From the NCBI RefSeq assembly GCF_003258595.1, contig NZ_QHHQ01000004.1, forward strand, positions 372,001-436,000: a stretch of DNA of 64,000 nucleotides. Reading direction: 5' to 3'. Both the position numbers and the translations under genes were made by a program. This DNA is from Acuticoccus sediminis (GTDB lineage: Bacteria; Pseudomonadota; Alphaproteobacteria; Rhizobiales; Amorphaceae). Below, piece after piece: positions 38,122-47,554 of the stretch; position 1 is the first letter of the stretch, and every line of letters begins with the position of its first letter. The notes beneath the pieces were generated by a model that had not been told where the DNA came from, ran no database searches, and was given only the letters and a program-made list of their open reading frames with translations.

Positions 38122-38901
38122 TCAGAGGGAGGGCAGATCCGGCAGCGGCTGGCCCAGCCACTTCTCCGACAATTCGTTCAGTTCCCCACCGAGCTTCTTG
38201 TGGAGAATGAAAACATTCACCCACTGCAGGAGGTCGATGTTGCCCTTCTTGATGCCGATGAAGGCGGGCGATTCCTTGATGATGAACTTCGTCTCGATCG
38301 ACAGGTCCGGGTTGTCCGAACCGAGCTGCGCCGCCACCGTGTTGCCGGTCACGATGACGTCCGTCTGGCCGGACACGAACGCCGAGATCGTCGCCGCGTT
38401 GTCGCCGAAACGGATGATCTCGAGGTCTTTCGGGCCCTTTTCAGTGAGCTCCAGGTCCTCGAGCGTGCCGCCGGTCACGCCCACCTTGTGACCGGCGAGA
38501 TCGGCCATCGAGGCGATGGAAAGGTCGGATGCGGCAAATGCGCCGGAAAAGAACGGCGCATAGGCCGACGAGAACCAGATCGACTTCGCCCGCTCCGGAT
38601 TGGCGCCCATGGAGGAGACCACGAGGTCGACGCGGTCCGTCTCCAGGTAGGGGATGCGCTGGGGCGAGGTGACGGGCACGAGCTCCAGCTCGACGCCGAG
38701 GTTCTCGGCGATCAGGTTCGCGACGTCGACGTCGTAGCCGACATACTCCCCCTCCATGCCGAGCGAGCCGAACGGCGGGAAGTTCTCCGGAACGGCGATC
38801 TTGATCGTCCCGGCGGAGAGGATGTCGGAGAGGTCTGCGAGCGCGGGGGTCGCGAAGGCGAGCGTGGCCGCGACGGCGGCGGCGATTGTAGTCCTGATCA
38901 T
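38122..38901 (-). CDS. Amino-acid ABC transporter substrate-binding protein
   Basis: A 259-residue family-3 periplasmic binding protein. After the signal peptide (IRTTIAAAVAATLAFATPALA) come GTIKIAVPENFPPFGSLG, YVGYDVDVANLIAENLGV, TSPQRIPYLETDRVDLV and KVGVTGGTLEDLEL. AAGGAG lies 6 nt before the ATG. It follows two permease genes; no ATPase gene is adjacent. Confidence 0.9.
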   Translation of the reverse strand: MIRTTIAAAVAATLAFATPALADLSDILSAGTIKIAVPENFPPFGSLGMEGEYVGYDVDVANLIAENLGVELELVPVTSPQRIPYLETDRVDLVVSSMGANPERAKSIWFSSAYAPFFSGAFAASDLSIASMADLAGHKVGVTGGTLEDLELTEKGPKDLEIIRFGDNAATISAFVSGQTDVIVTGNTVAAQLGSDNPDLSIETKFIIKESPAFIGIKKGNIDLLQWVNVFILHKKLGGELNELSEKWLGQPLPDLPSL

Positions 38902-38924
38902 CGTTGCTCCTTGGGTTGAAATGT

Positions 38925-39632
38925 CTATCCGGCGGCCGTCTTGTCCGCCCCGTGAACGGCGCCGAGTCGCCGCTCCAGCCGGCGCGAGAGCTTCGACAGC
39001 GGAAAGCAGAGGCAGAAGTAGATGAGCGCCATCAGCGGGAAGATGACGAACGGCTCCGTCCCCGGCACCGGCGCGTTCGCCCAGCGCCGGCCGATGGTCA
39101 TGAGGTCGTGGAAGCCGATGATGTAGGCGAGCGAGGTGCCCTTGATGATCTGCACCATGAAGCCCACCGTCGGGGCGATCGCGAGGCGCAGGGCCTGCGG
39201 GGCGATGATGGTCCACAACACCGGGCGGAACCGCAGCCCCAGCGCGAAGCCCGCCTCCCACTGCCCCTTGGCGACGCCGTTGACCGCCCCGGCCCAGACT
39301 TCGGACAGGTAGGCGCTCGCATAGAGCGTCAGCGCGACGGAGGCCGCCAGCCAGGAATTGATGTTCATCCCGATGAGGCGCGGCACGCCGAGCCCCAGCA
39401 GGAACAGGAGCATCAGCAGCGGCACCGACTGGAACAGCCAGATGTAGCCGGAGGCCAGCGTGCGCGCGGTGCGGCTCGTCGTGATCTTCGCCGTCGCGAC
39501 GACCGCGCCGATCAGCCCGCCGCCCAGGAAGGCGATGAGGGTCAGGTAGATGGTGTACTGCGTCGCCGTGAGGAGCTGGGCGAGGACGATGCCGTAGGGC
39601 TTGCCCAGGATGGACACGAAGGCATCGGTCAT
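38925..39632 (-). CDS. Amino-acid ABC transporter permease (second)
   Basis: A 235-residue His/Glu-type permease with about five helices: YTIYLTLIAFLGGGLIGAVV, GYIWLFQSVPLLMLLFLLGL and the EAA loop AGAVNGVAKGQWEAGFALGL. Its start overlaps the stop of the other permease as ATGA; both permeases likely form a heterodimer. Confidence 0.9.
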   Translation of the reverse strand: MTDAFVSILGKPYGIVLAQLLTATQYTIYLTLIAFLGGGLIGAVVATAKITTSRTARTLASGYIWLFQSVPLLMLLFLLGLGVPRLIGMNINSWLAASVALTLYASAYLSEVWAGAVNGVAKGQWEAGFALGLRFRPVLWTIIAPQALRLAIAPTVGFMVQIIKGTSLAYIIGFHDLMTIGRRWANAPVPGTEPFVIFPLMALIYFCLCFPLSKLSRRLERRLGAVHGADKTAAG

Positions 39633-40306
39633 CGCGACGCCTGCCATGCGAAGAGGCGCCGCTGCAGCAGGCTCAGCACCACTTTGAAGCCGACCGCGAT
39701 GACGACGTACATGATCGTCAGCACCGTGAAGACCTCGAAGGACCGGAAGGTGCGCGAATCGATGTAGAGGCCGGCGTTGGTGAGGTCCGGGACGCCGATC
39801 TCGGCGACGATGCCGGTGGTGAGGAAGAGGAAGATGAACTGGCTGTTGAGCGAGGGGAACACCGCCGCCACGGCCTGCGGGAAGATGACCTTGCGATAAA
39901 GGAGCAGCGTCGGCAGCCCCAGCGCCCGCGCCCCCTCGATCTGCCCCTTGGCGATCGAGAACAGGCCCGCCCGCAGGATCTCGGCGAAATAGGCCGAGAA
40001 GTTGAGCGTCAGCGCCAGCGCCGCGTGCGCCCAGAACGGCCACGCGTAGCCGAGCAGCATCGGCAGCCCGAACGCCACGAAGAAGAGCTGCACGATCAGC
40101 GGCGTGTTGCGGACGAACTCGACGTAGACGACCGCGACCTGCGCCGCGACCGGCACGGCGAAGTAGCGCGCCGAGGCGAGCCCGACCGCGAGGATGAACC
40201 CTATGATGCCGCCGATGGTGGCGAGCGCGATCGAAAAGCCTGCGCCTTCGATCAAGCGGAGCACATACTCCTCACTCCGCCAAATCTCGAAGAACCTGAA
40301 GTCCAT
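39629..40306 (-). CDS. Amino-acid ABC transporter permease (first)
   Basis: A 225-residue His/Glu-type permease: FSIALATIGGIIGFILAVGL, YVEFVRNTPLIVQLFFVAFG, and the EAA loop ILRAGLFSIAKGQIEGARAL. ATG 40306 has GGGAGG 6 nt upstream. First gene of the permease-permease-binding protein unit. Confidence 0.9.
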   Translation of the reverse strand: MDFRFFEIWRSEEYVLRLIEGAGFSIALATIGGIIGFILAVGLASARYFAVPVAAQVAVVYVEFVRNTPLIVQLFFVAFGLPMLLGYAWPFWAHAALALTLNFSAYFAEILRAGLFSIAKGQIEGARALGLPTLLLYRKVIFPQAVAAVFPSLNSQFIFLFLTTGIVAEIGVPDLTNAGLYIDSRTFRSFEVFTVLTIMYVVIAVGFKVVLSLLQRRLFAWQASR

Positions 40307-40360
40307 CGCTTGCCTCCCGCGATCGGGAAGCAAGCGATATGCCGACCTTATGGGCGGGGA

Positions 40361-41599
40361 TCAGGTCCGGCGGACGAGGCCGTCGATGGGCCGCAGCCCC
40401 TCCGTGCCGGGGAAGACCGAACCGCCCAGCATGCGCGGGTCGAGGCCGAGGTGGTCCCGCGCGACGCCCTTCAGAACGGCACGAAGGTCCGTCGTCGGAG
40501 CGAGGTCCCGGCCCTCGAAGAGCGCGTTGGGGGCAAGGCCCGGCCAGTCGGCGTAGACGCGGCCGCCCTTCACCGCGCCGCCCAGCAGCATCGCCACCGT
40601 CGCGGTGCCGTGGTCGGTGCCGTCGCTGCCGTTCATGCGCACCGTGCGGCCGAACTCCGTCATCACCGCGACGACGGTGTTGTCCCACGCATCGCCCAGC
40701 GAATCGCGCAGCGCGCCGATCGACAGGTCGAGCGCCGTGAGTGCGCGGCCGATCCGGCCGGAGGTGACGCTCTGGCGCAGGTGCGTGTCGAAGCCGGACA
40801 TGTCGAGGAAGCCGACGCGGGGGCCGTCGTCGGTCGACATCGCGCGGCCCGCGGCGGTCGCAGCGGCCACGACCTGCCGCTCGAAGCCGTTGGCCTCCAT
40901 CGTGCCGAGCATCGCCTTGACGGCCTCCCCGGTCTCCACCTCGCTGCCGGTGACGCGCGAGAGGTCGAGCCCCTCGGCCATCGCCCTGGCGAGCACCGGG
41001 TCGGTGTGCTCGTACATCATCAGGAGACGCGAGCGCGTGTCGTCGGATGCCTCGGCGAAGCCCGGCGGCAGCCAGGTCACCACCCGGGGCGCTCCGCGCA
41101 GGGTCAGCGGCGTCGTCGTCGCGGCGGCGAACGCCCCGTCCCGCGCCACGTCGCCGTCGGCCGGCAGGCCCTGGATGATGCGCCCCAGCCAGCCGTCCTT
41201 GTAGTGCGCCGCGGCCGTGGTGCCGTTCTCCAGAACGTCCTGCGCGTCGAAGTGCGAGCGCTCGCGGTAGGCCGTGTGCGCCGCGTGCACGAACAGCGCC
41301 TCGCCCTTGCGGTAGAGCTCCGCCAGACGCGTCATCCGCGGGTTGAGGACGAAGAAGCCGTCGAGCGGGATGCCCGCGTCGGGGCCCTCCAGCGGCATCG
41401 AGAATTCGTCACGCACGGCCTCGTAGGACGGGTCGCCGATGGGCGCCACCACGGCGAGGCCGTCCATGCCACCGCGCAGGATCAGCGCCACGAAGCGGGG
41501 GTCACGCGAACCGGCCGCCCGTGCGATCGTCGGGATCGAGGCCCAGGCCGTGAACGCGGCACCGCCGATCAGGACGGACCGCCGAGTAGGATGCAGCAT
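40361..41599 (-). CDS. DUF1501 family protein (Tat-exported)
   Basis: A 412-residue protein with a twin-arginine-type leader (MLHPTRRSVLIGGAAF, ending ARA), then FVALILRGGMDGLAVVAPIG, FVHAAHTAYRERSHFDAQD, MTEFGRTVRMNGSDGTDHG and FEGRDLAPTTDLRAVLKGV, the DUF1501 alkaline-phosphatase-like pattern. It starts two bases after the DUF1800 stop. Function of the family pair is not established. Confidence 0.88.
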   Translation of the reverse strand: MLHPTRRSVLIGGAAFTAWASIPTIARAAGSRDPRFVALILRGGMDGLAVVAPIGDPSYEAVRDEFSMPLEGPDAGIPLDGFFVLNPRMTRLAELYRKGEALFVHAAHTAYRERSHFDAQDVLENGTTAAAHYKDGWLGRIIQGLPADGDVARDGAFAAATTTPLTLRGAPRVVTWLPPGFAEASDDTRSRLLMMYEHTDPVLARAMAEGLDLSRVTGSEVETGEAVKAMLGTMEANGFERQVVAAATAAGRAMSTDDGPRVGFLDMSGFDTHLRQSVTSGRIGRALTALDLSIGALRDSLGDAWDNTVVAVMTEFGRTVRMNGSDGTDHGTATVAMLLGGAVKGGRVYADWPGLAPNALFEGRDLAPTTDLRAVLKGVARDHLGLDPRMLGGSVFPGTEGLRPIDGLVRRT

Positions 41600-41601
41600 G
41601 C

Positions 41602-42960
41602 CTATCTCCGTTGAAACGCCGGGCTCATCAGGAGCAACACCAGGGCCTGATGCCGATCTTCCGCCCGGTCGACCGTTTCGGCGACGAACGGATCGAGGTC
41701 GTCGCCGAACAACTCGCGCGCAAGCGTGCGCCCGTCCGCCTTCTTGGCGAACCGCTTCACCATCGTGCCGGCGAAATCCACTCGCTCGAGCACGCTGTCG
41801 CCTCCCAGGAAGTCATTGTCCTTGTAGGGCCATCCGGCCGGCGATGGCGGCTTCCATATAGGCTGGCCGAGCGCATCGCAAACCTGGGTCAGGAATCGCG
41901 GCGGCAGCTCCGCGACCTCGAGCGCACGCCCCGTCGAGACGAGGAAGTCGTACGGCGGCACCACCTTGGTCGGCTCGGCCGACCACGCGTCGGGGTGCGA
42001 GATGAGCGTGAAGGCGAGCTCGGCGAGGTCGCCGTCCGTCTCCACGAAGGAGACGCGCAGCGCCTCGACGAGGTCGTCCGAGGCCTGGTCGCCGACGAAG
42101 TGGTGGGCGAACTTGCGGGAGATGAACTTCGCCGTCGAGGGATGCGCGGCGAGGTCGTCGAGGACCGCCAGAAGCTGGCGCTGCCCCGGTTGGCCGTACT
42201 TGCGCCCCAGGATCGTGCGCGCGCCGGGCTCGTGCCAGCGCGCGTCGAACTCGGGGTTCTTGGGACGGGGCTGCATGGCGCCGGTCCACCCGGTCAGGGC
42301 GAGGGCGAGCTCGTTGACGTCGGCCTGGGTGTATCCGCCGTCGACGCCGAGGGTGTGCAGCTCGAGGAGCTCGCGGGCGAGGTTCTCGTTCAGCCGGCCC
42401 TTGCCCCTGCGCCGGCCGAGCTTGCTGTTGGGACCGATGGAGCGCCAGTTGTCGAGGTAGATGAGCATCGCCGGATGCGTGATCGCCGCGTGCAGCATCT
42501 CGCGGAAGCTGCCGGTGACGTTGGCGCGGATCGCCTCGCGCTCGTAGTTCCCGGCGAGGAGGCGCACGGTCACGTTGCGCGCCTCGACGGCGAAGTGGTT
42601 GGACCAGAAGAGGACGAGGCGCTCCAGGAACGGAGTCGCGGTGGTCACGCCGTGCTTGTAGCGCGCCTCGAGCTCGGCCGCCTCCACCTCGCGCATGACC
42701 TGCTGGCGGGCCTTGACGGCCTCCTGCCGGGCCGCCTCGGTCTCGTCCGTCCGGTTCTTGCGGAACGCACGCGCGAGCTCGCGGAATTCGCGGTCCTTGG
42801 CGAGATAGCGCTCGCGAATCGTGTCGAGGTCGTCGAGGGACGCGATCCGCGCCCCCCGGGGATTGTCGAGTTCGGCCGCCAGCGACTCGCGCGTCGGTCC
42901 CGGGTCCTGTTCGGGTCCGAGGCCGAAGCGCGTGGCAGCAGTCAGCGCGGGCGAGCGCAT
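41602..42960 (-). CDS. DUF1800 family protein
   Basis: A 452-residue protein: TAATRFGLGPEQDPGPTR, FLERLVLFWSNHFAVEAR, the helical GSFREMLHAAITHPAMLIYL, NENLARELLELHTLGVDGGY and ISRKFAHHFVGDQAS are DUF1800 landmarks. It forms a conserved pair with DUF1501, probably for export or assembly at the envelope; this is inference from co-occurrence. Confidence 0.9.
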   Translation of the reverse strand: MRSPALTAATRFGLGPEQDPGPTRESLAAELDNPRGARIASLDDLDTIRERYLAKDREFRELARAFRKNRTDETEAARQEAVKARQQVMREVEAAELEARYKHGVTTATPFLERLVLFWSNHFAVEARNVTVRLLAGNYEREAIRANVTGSFREMLHAAITHPAMLIYLDNWRSIGPNSKLGRRRGKGRLNENLARELLELHTLGVDGGYTQADVNELALALTGWTGAMQPRPKNPEFDARWHEPGARTILGRKYGQPGQRQLLAVLDDLAAHPSTAKFISRKFAHHFVGDQASDDLVEALRVSFVETDGDLAELAFTLISHPDAWSAEPTKVVPPYDFLVSTGRALEVAELPPRFLTQVCDALGQPIWKPPSPAGWPYKDNDFLGGDSVLERVDFAGTMVKRFAKKADGRTLARELFGDDLDPFVAETVDRAEDRHQALVLLLMSPAFQRR

Positions 42961-43051
42961 GGATCACCTCCCTGCCGTGTGGAGGGCCGGCGGCCCTCCG
43001 ATCCGACGTCGTGATGATCCTGCCCGCGTGAACCGGCGTTGAACGAGTCGG

Positions 43052-44221
43052 TTAAGCCTTCAGCGGCTGCAGGATCGAGACATAGTTGGCGACAGCGGCG
43101 CCACCCATGTTGAAGATGCCGCCGAGCTCCGGCGACTTCAGCTGCATGTCGCCCGCCTCACCGGCGAGCTGCATGGCGCTCACGACGTGCATGGACACGC
43201 CGGTCGCACCCACAGGGTGGCCCTTCGCCTTCAGGCCGCCCGAGACGTTCACCGGCAGCTTGCCGTCCACCTCGGTCCAGCCCTCGTGAATGGCGCGGGC
43301 GCCCTCACCTTCCTTCGTCAAGCCCATCGCCTCGTACTCGATGAGTTCGGCGATCGTAAAGCAGTCGTGAGTCTCGACGAAGGAGAGGTCGTCGAGCGTG
43401 ATGTTGGCCGCCGTCAGCGCGCGGCTCCAGGCCTCGCGGCAGCCCTCGAAGCGGATAATGTCTCGCTTCGACATCGGAAGGAAGTCCTGGACATGCGTCA
43501 TATTGCGGAAGGCGACGGCCTTCTTCATGCCGAGCGCGGTCGGGATGTCGGTGATCACCGTGGCGGCCGCGCCGTCGGAGACGAGCGAGCAGTCGGTGCG
43601 CTTCAGCGGGCCGGCCACGGTCGGGTTCTTCTCCGACTCGGTGCGGCAGAACTCGAAGCCGAGGTCCTTGCGCATCTGCGCGAAGGGGTTCTTCACGCCG
43701 TTCTTGTGATTCTTCGCCGCGATCATGGCAAGCGCGTCGGACTGGTCGCCGTAGCGCTGGAAGTAGTTGCCGGCGATCTTGCCGAAGACGCCCGCGAAGC
43801 CCGCCGGGATGTCGCTCTCTTCCTTGAGGTAGGCGGCGCGCAGGAGGTTCTCGGCGATCTGCGGCCCGGGGGTCGTCGTCATCTGCTCGACGCCCACGAC
43901 GAGGACGACCTTGGCGTCCTTCGAGGCGATCGACTTCAGCGCCTGGCGGATGGCGCCCGAGCCGGTCGCGCAGGCGTTCTCGACGCGCGTCGCCGGCTTG
44001 AAGCGGAGGCGGTCGTCGGCCTGGAGGACCAGCGAGGCGGTGAAGTCCTGCTTGGAGAAGCCGCCGTTGAAGTGGCCGAGGACGATCTCGTCGATGTCCT
44101 CCGGGCCGACTCCGGCGTCGGCCATCGCGTCGTTGGCGACGCGGGTGACGAGGGACTCGACCGTCTCGTCGCCGAGCCTGCCGAACGGGGTGTGCGCCCA
44201 GCCTACCATCGCAGCCGTCAT
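43052..44221 (-). CDS. Thiolase family protein (SCP-x-like acetyl-CoA acetyltransferase)
   Basis: A 389-residue thiolase-fold protein with the nucleophilic Cys in VENACATGSGAI and the C-terminal GGLKAKGHPVGATGVSMH, plus VVGVEQMT and ETHDCFTIAELIEYEAMG, typical of the SCP-x branch. It acts in thiolytic cleavage or condensation of acyl-CoAs. ATG 44221 has GGAGG 6-7 nt upstream; a second ATG at 44233 is less likely. The upstream leader holds a 26-bp tandem array. Confidence 0.9.
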   Translation of the reverse strand: MTAAMVGWAHTPFGRLGDETVESLVTRVANDAMADAGVGPEDIDEIVLGHFNGGFSKQDFTASLVLQADDRLRFKPATRVENACATGSGAIRQALKSIASKDAKVVLVVGVEQMTTTPGPQIAENLLRAAYLKEESDIPAGFAGVFGKIAGNYFQRYGDQSDALAMIAAKNHKNGVKNPFAQMRKDLGFEFCRTESEKNPTVAGPLKRTDCSLVSDGAAATVITDIPTALGMKKAVAFRNMTHVQDFLPMSKRDIIRFEGCREAWSRALTAANITLDDLSFVETHDCFTIAELIEYEAMGLTKEGEGARAIHEGWTEVDGKLPVNVSGGLKAKGHPVGATGVSMHVVSAMQLAGEAGDMQLKSPELGGIFNMGGAAVANYVSILQPLKA

Positions 44222-44249
44222 AGAATCCTCCATTCTTCTCGCGGTCGAC

Positions 44250-44405
44250 GCCGCAGTCGTCGTTGCGCGGCCACCGCCGCAATCGTGATCTCGCGGCGCG
44301 CGCCGCGGTGTCTGTCGCGCGGCCGAAGCCGCGGTGCCCGTGCCGCGGCGCGTGCCGCGATCGTCGTGGTCCGGCCTGCGCCGCAGCCGTCGTTCGCCGC
44401 CCGCC
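44250..44405. repeat. Six-unit 26-bp tandem array of mini-hairpins upstream of the thiolase gene
   Basis: Six consecutive units of exactly 26 bp start at 44250, 44276, 44302, 44328, 44354 and 44380, each opening GCCGC. A degenerate seventh starts at 44406 (GGCGCAGTCG). Most units contain CCGC...GCGG arms about 12 nt apart, so each can fold as a small hairpin. Period 26 is not a multiple of three, so it does not encode a peptide repeat. It ends 28 nt from the thiolase ATG. The rest of the 44222-44550 gap has no gene. Confidence 0.8.
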
Positions 44406-44420
44406 GGCGCAGTCGCGTGC

Positions 44421-44456
44421 TATGTCAAATAATCATTTAATCGCGACATTGACAGC
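44421..44456. promoter_or_regulatory. AT-rich island with TGTCAA/TTGACA inverted arms
   Basis: This is the only AT-rich stretch in the thiolase upstream region; TGTCAA (44423-44428) and TTGACA (44449-44454) face each other across 20 nt. It is a candidate promoter/operator; no consensus -10 at correct spacing is seen. Confidence 0.35.
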
Positions 44457-44550
44457 ACCGGCACCGCACGTCAGCCAAAATCGTCTGACGTTTCTGCGCA
44501 AATTGTAGCCCTGCTCCGTGACTGTCCAATCCGGCGGCAGTGTCGGCGGG

Positions 44551-45336
44551 CTAGTCGACCGGGACGACGGTGTCGAGCGGGAGCCGGCCGCCGTCGGCGT
44601 AGACGGTCTGCCCGGTGATGTAGCTCGACTCGGGCGAGGCGAGGAACGCGACGACGGACGCGATCTCCTGCGGCCGCCCCGCGCGCCCCATCGGCGTACG
44701 CGACATCAGGATCTTCATCGCGCTGGTGTCGCGCGAGCCGCGTGGCGGCAGGTCCGTCTCCATCGAGCCCGGACCGACCGCGTTGACCCTGATCCCCCAC
44801 GGCGCCAGCGCCACCGCGCTGACGCGGATGAGCTGCGTCAGGGCGCCCTTGGAGAGGGTGTAGGGCACCTGCGAGGTCATCGCGAACACCGCGTTGACCG
44901 AGCTCATGTGGACGATGGTTCCCGGCTGCGCCCCGTTCTCGACGCGCTCGACCATGTGCCGCGCCACCCCTTGGGAGATCAGGAAGGCGCCCTTGAGGTT
45001 AACCCGCAGGACGCGGTCGAAGTCCTCCTCGGTCAGTTCGAGGAACTCCGCGCCCCCCATCACCGCGGCATTGTTGGCGAGCACGTCGATGGCACCGAAG
45101 GCATCGATCGTGGCGGCGATGAGGTTGCGGACGTCGAGCCGCTCGGCCACGTCGCACTCGTGGAACATCACCTGGCTCTCGGGGCCGAGCGCCTTGGCGG
45201 CGCGCTGCCCCTCCGCCGGGTTCGCGTCGGCGAGCATGACGCGCATGCCCTCCTCGATGAACCGCTCGGCCACCGCGCGTCCGATCCCGCGCCCGGCGCC
45301 GGTCACGATCGCGACCTTGTCGGTCAGTCCCTTCAC
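44551..45336 (-). CDS. SDR family oxidoreductase
   Basis: A 261-residue classical short-chain dehydrogenase: [42 protein letters not shown] with catalytic [20 protein letters not shown] and [14 protein letters not shown]. The start GTG 45336 overlaps the propionyl-CoA synthetase stop as GTGA. Probably a 3-hydroxyacyl or alcohol dehydrogenase; substrate unknown. Confidence 0.9.
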   Translation of the reverse strand: MKGLTDKVAIVTGAGRGIGRAVAERFIEEGMRVMLADANPAEGQRAAKALGPESQVMFHECDVAERLDVRNLIAATIDAFGAIDVLANNAAVMGGAEFLELTEEDFDRVLRVNLKGAFLISQGVARHMVERVENGAQPGTIVHMSSVNAVFAMTSQVPYTLSKGALTQLIRVSAVALAPWGIRVNAVGPGSMETDLPPRGSRDTSAMKILMSRTPMGRAGRPQEIASVVAFLASPESSYITGQTVYADGGRLPLDTVVPVD

Positions 45337-47228
45337 GCCGCGGCGCCGGGCTTGCCGATCGCGTCTTCGATGTCCGTGAGGGCGCCCGGGTCGTCGATGG
45401 TGGCGGGCATCGTGTAGCTCTCCCCGTCCGTGATCTTCTTGATCGTCGCCCGCAGCGTCTTGCCGGATCGCGTCTTGGGCAAGCGCGGAACGGCGATCAC
45501 CCGCTTGAAGGCGGCCACGGGACCGACCTCCTGACGCACCTTGGCCACAAGCTCGGCCTCCAGCCCCTCGAACGAGGCGTCGGGCCGCAGCACCACGAAG
45601 CCGACAGGAGCCTGCCCCTTGATGGCGTCCTCCGCACCGATCACCGCGCACTCCACGACCGCCGGATGGGACGTCAGCACGTCCTCCATCACGCCGGTGG
45701 AGAGGCGGTGGCCGGCGACGTTGATGACGTCGTCGGTGCGGGCCATGATGAAGACGTAGCCGTCGTCGTCGATGAGCCCGGCGTCGGACGTCGCGTAGTA
45801 GCCGGGAAACGCCTCGAGGTAGGCGGAGCGGAAGCGCTCGTCGTCGTGCCACAGGGTCGGCAGGCAGGCCGGCGGGAGCGGCAGGCGGATCGCGATGTTG
45901 CCCATGACGCCGCGTGGCAGCTCCTTGCCCGCCTCGTCGAGGATGACGACGTCGTAGCCCGGCATCGGCTTGGTCGGCGAGCCGGGCTTGACGGGAAGGA
46001 GGCCCAGCCCGACCGGGTTGCCGCAGATCGCCCAGCCGGTCTCCGTCTGCCACCAGTGGTCGATCACCGGCACCTTGAGCGCGCGTTCCGCCCAGTCGAT
46101 CGACGCCGGGTCCGCCCGCTCGCCCGCCAGGAACAGCGCGCGCAGCGAGGAGAGGTCGTAGTTCGCCGGCAGCAGGCCGTCGGGGTCCTCCTTCTTGACC
46201 GCACGGATCGCCGTCGGCGCGGTGAAGAGGGAGACGACCTTGTGGTCGGCGATGACGCGCCAGAACGCGCCCGCGTCGGGCGTGCCGACGGGTTTGCCTT
46301 CGTAGACGACCGTCGTCGCCCCGATCAGTAGCGGGCCGTAGACGATGTAGGAGTGGCCGACGACCCAGCCCACGTCCGAGGCCGTCCACCACACCTCCCC
46401 CGGCTCGATGCCGTAGAGGTTCTTCATCGACCAGGCCAGCGCGACGCAGTAGCCGGCGTTGTCGCGCACGACGCCCTTGGGACGCCCGGTCGTGCCGGAC
46501 GTGTAGAGGATGTAGAGCGGGTCGGTGCCCCTGACCGGTTCGCACGGGACCGTCCGCCCCTCGGCCATCGCTGCCTCGTAGAGCGGGCCGAGGTCGTGGT
46601 TGCCGTCGCCGGAGAGGTCCGCCGGCCCCTCCTTGCGCTGGAGGTAGAGGACAGGCGGCGCCGCCCTGGCGATCCGGCGCGCCTCGCTGATCAGCGGCTC
46701 GTAGGGAACGACGCGCGTCGGCTCGATCCCGCACGAGGCGGCGATGATGAGGGTCGGCCCGGCATCGTCGAGGCGTGCGGCGAGCTCCCTGGCGGCGAAG
46801 CCCCCGAACACGACCGAATGGATCGCACCGAGGCGCGCGCACGCCAGCATCGCCACGACCGCGTCCGGGATCATCGGCATGTAGATGATCGCCCGGTCGC
46901 CCTTGCCGAGGCCGAAGTCCTTCAGCACGGCCGCCATCGCGTTCACGCGCCGGGCAAGTTCGCCGTACGTCCAGACCGTCTTGCTGCCCGTGACGGGGGA
47001 GTCGTGGATTACCGCAGGCTGGTCCGCCCGCTCCGGCAGATGCCGGTCGACGGCGTTCCAGCACGTGTTGACGACGCTGTCGGCGAACCAGCGGCCGTAG
47101 ATCCCGGCGTTCGGGTCAAAGGCTTCTCTCGGCGGCTCGATCCAGTCGACCGCAGCCGCAGCATTCAACCAAAACGCGTGAGGATCTGCCTGCCAGGTTT
47201 CGATCGTCGCCTGGTAAGCGTTTGACAT
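45333..47228 (-). CDS. prpE: Propionyl-CoA synthetase (acyl-CoA synthetase, PrpE type)
   Basis: AMP-forming activation of propionate, or a similar short-chain acid, to its CoA thioester. The 631-residue protein starts with the ACS-type N-terminal domain ([18 protein letters not shown]). It has the A3 loop [46 protein letters not shown] and the acetylatable-Lys region [15 protein letters not shown] 47228 follows a GGGGAGGGGGG Shine-Dalgarno that is partly inside an inverted repeat. Coupled to the SDR gene. Confidence 0.92.
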   Translation of the reverse strand: MSNAYQATIETWQADPHAFWLNAAAAVDWIEPPREAFDPNAGIYGRWFADSVVNTCWNAVDRHLPERADQPAVIHDSPVTGSKTVWTYGELARRVNAMAAVLKDFGLGKGDRAIIYMPMIPDAVVAMLACARLGAIHSVVFGGFAARELAARLDDAGPTLIIAASCGIEPTRVVPYEPLISEARRIARAAPPVLYLQRKEGPADLSGDGNHDLGPLYEAAMAEGRTVPCEPVRGTDPLYILYTSGTTGRPKGVVRDNAGYCVALAWSMKNLYGIEPGEVWWTASDVGWVVGHSYIVYGPLLIGATTVVYEGKPVGTPDAGAFWRVIADHKVVSLFTAPTAIRAVKKEDPDGLLPANYDLSSLRALFLAGERADPASIDWAERALKVPVIDHWWQTETGWAICGNPVGLGLLPVKPGSPTKPMPGYDVVILDEAGKELPRGVMGNIAIRLPLPPACLPTLWHDDERFRSAYLEAFPGYYATSDAGLIDDDGYVFIMARTDDVINVAGHRLSTGVMEDVLTSHPAVVECAVIGAEDAIKGQAPVGFVVLRPDASFEGLEAELVAKVRQEVGPVAAFKRVIAVPRLPKTRSGKTLRATIKKITDGESYTMPATIDDPGALTDIEDAIGKPGAAA

Positions 47229-47234
47229 TCCCCC

Positions 47235-47308
47235 CTCCCCGTTTGCGCTCGTACCTTCGGCGCGTTGGCGGCACGATGCCACCAACGCAAAGGAGGCGCA
47301 AACGGGAG
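47235..47308 (-). promoter_or_regulatory. Nested inverted repeats over the prpE Shine-Dalgarno
   Basis: The outer stem pairs CTCCCGTTTGCGC with GCGCAAACGGGGAG (11 bp perfect, 13 with one bulge); its 3' arm includes the GGGGAG of the prpE ribosome-binding site. The inner stem at 47262-47288 is 12 bp with a 3-nt loop and is complete only in the minus-strand RNA (one G-U pair). It may act as a translation-control leader, or the inner hairpin may terminate the upstream DUF465 gene. Confidence 0.5.
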
Positions 47309-47313
47309 AGCTG

Positions 47314-47478
47314 CTAGGCTCTTATTCGGGCAATTTCGTCTTTGAGGCGAAGCTTTTCCCGCTTGAGTTGGATGGCGGTGAGTTGGTCGACACTAGGATG
47401 TGTGGTGAGGTTTTGGAGCTCAGCTTCGATCGCGGCGTGCCTGCGCTCCAGCGCAGCCTTACGTGCCTCAGCGGACAT
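47314..47478 (-). CDS. DUF465/YdcH-like small protein
   Basis: A 54-residue, highly charged coiled-coil protein: MSAEARKAALERRHAAIEAE, then a turn (TTHPSVDQ) and LTAIQLKREKLRLKDEIARI. This helix-turn-helix hairpin with a xLKxxKLxLKDEI end is characteristic of DUF465. GGAGG lies about 8 nt before the ATG. It is immediately upstream of prpE; function unknown. Confidence 0.85.
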   Translation of the reverse strand: MSAEARKAALERRHAAIEAELQNLTTHPSVDQLTAIQLKREKLRLKDEIARIRA

Positions 47479-47554
47479 CGGCCCCTCCGTGCTTAGCTGG
47501 ATAAGAGACTAGCACATTCGAATCCGATATCTACATCTTTAGGTCGAAAAAGTG

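Noticed and set aside
44250-44405. CRISPR array
   Set aside because: The 26-bp units are contiguous and degenerate, with no spacers and no cas genes.
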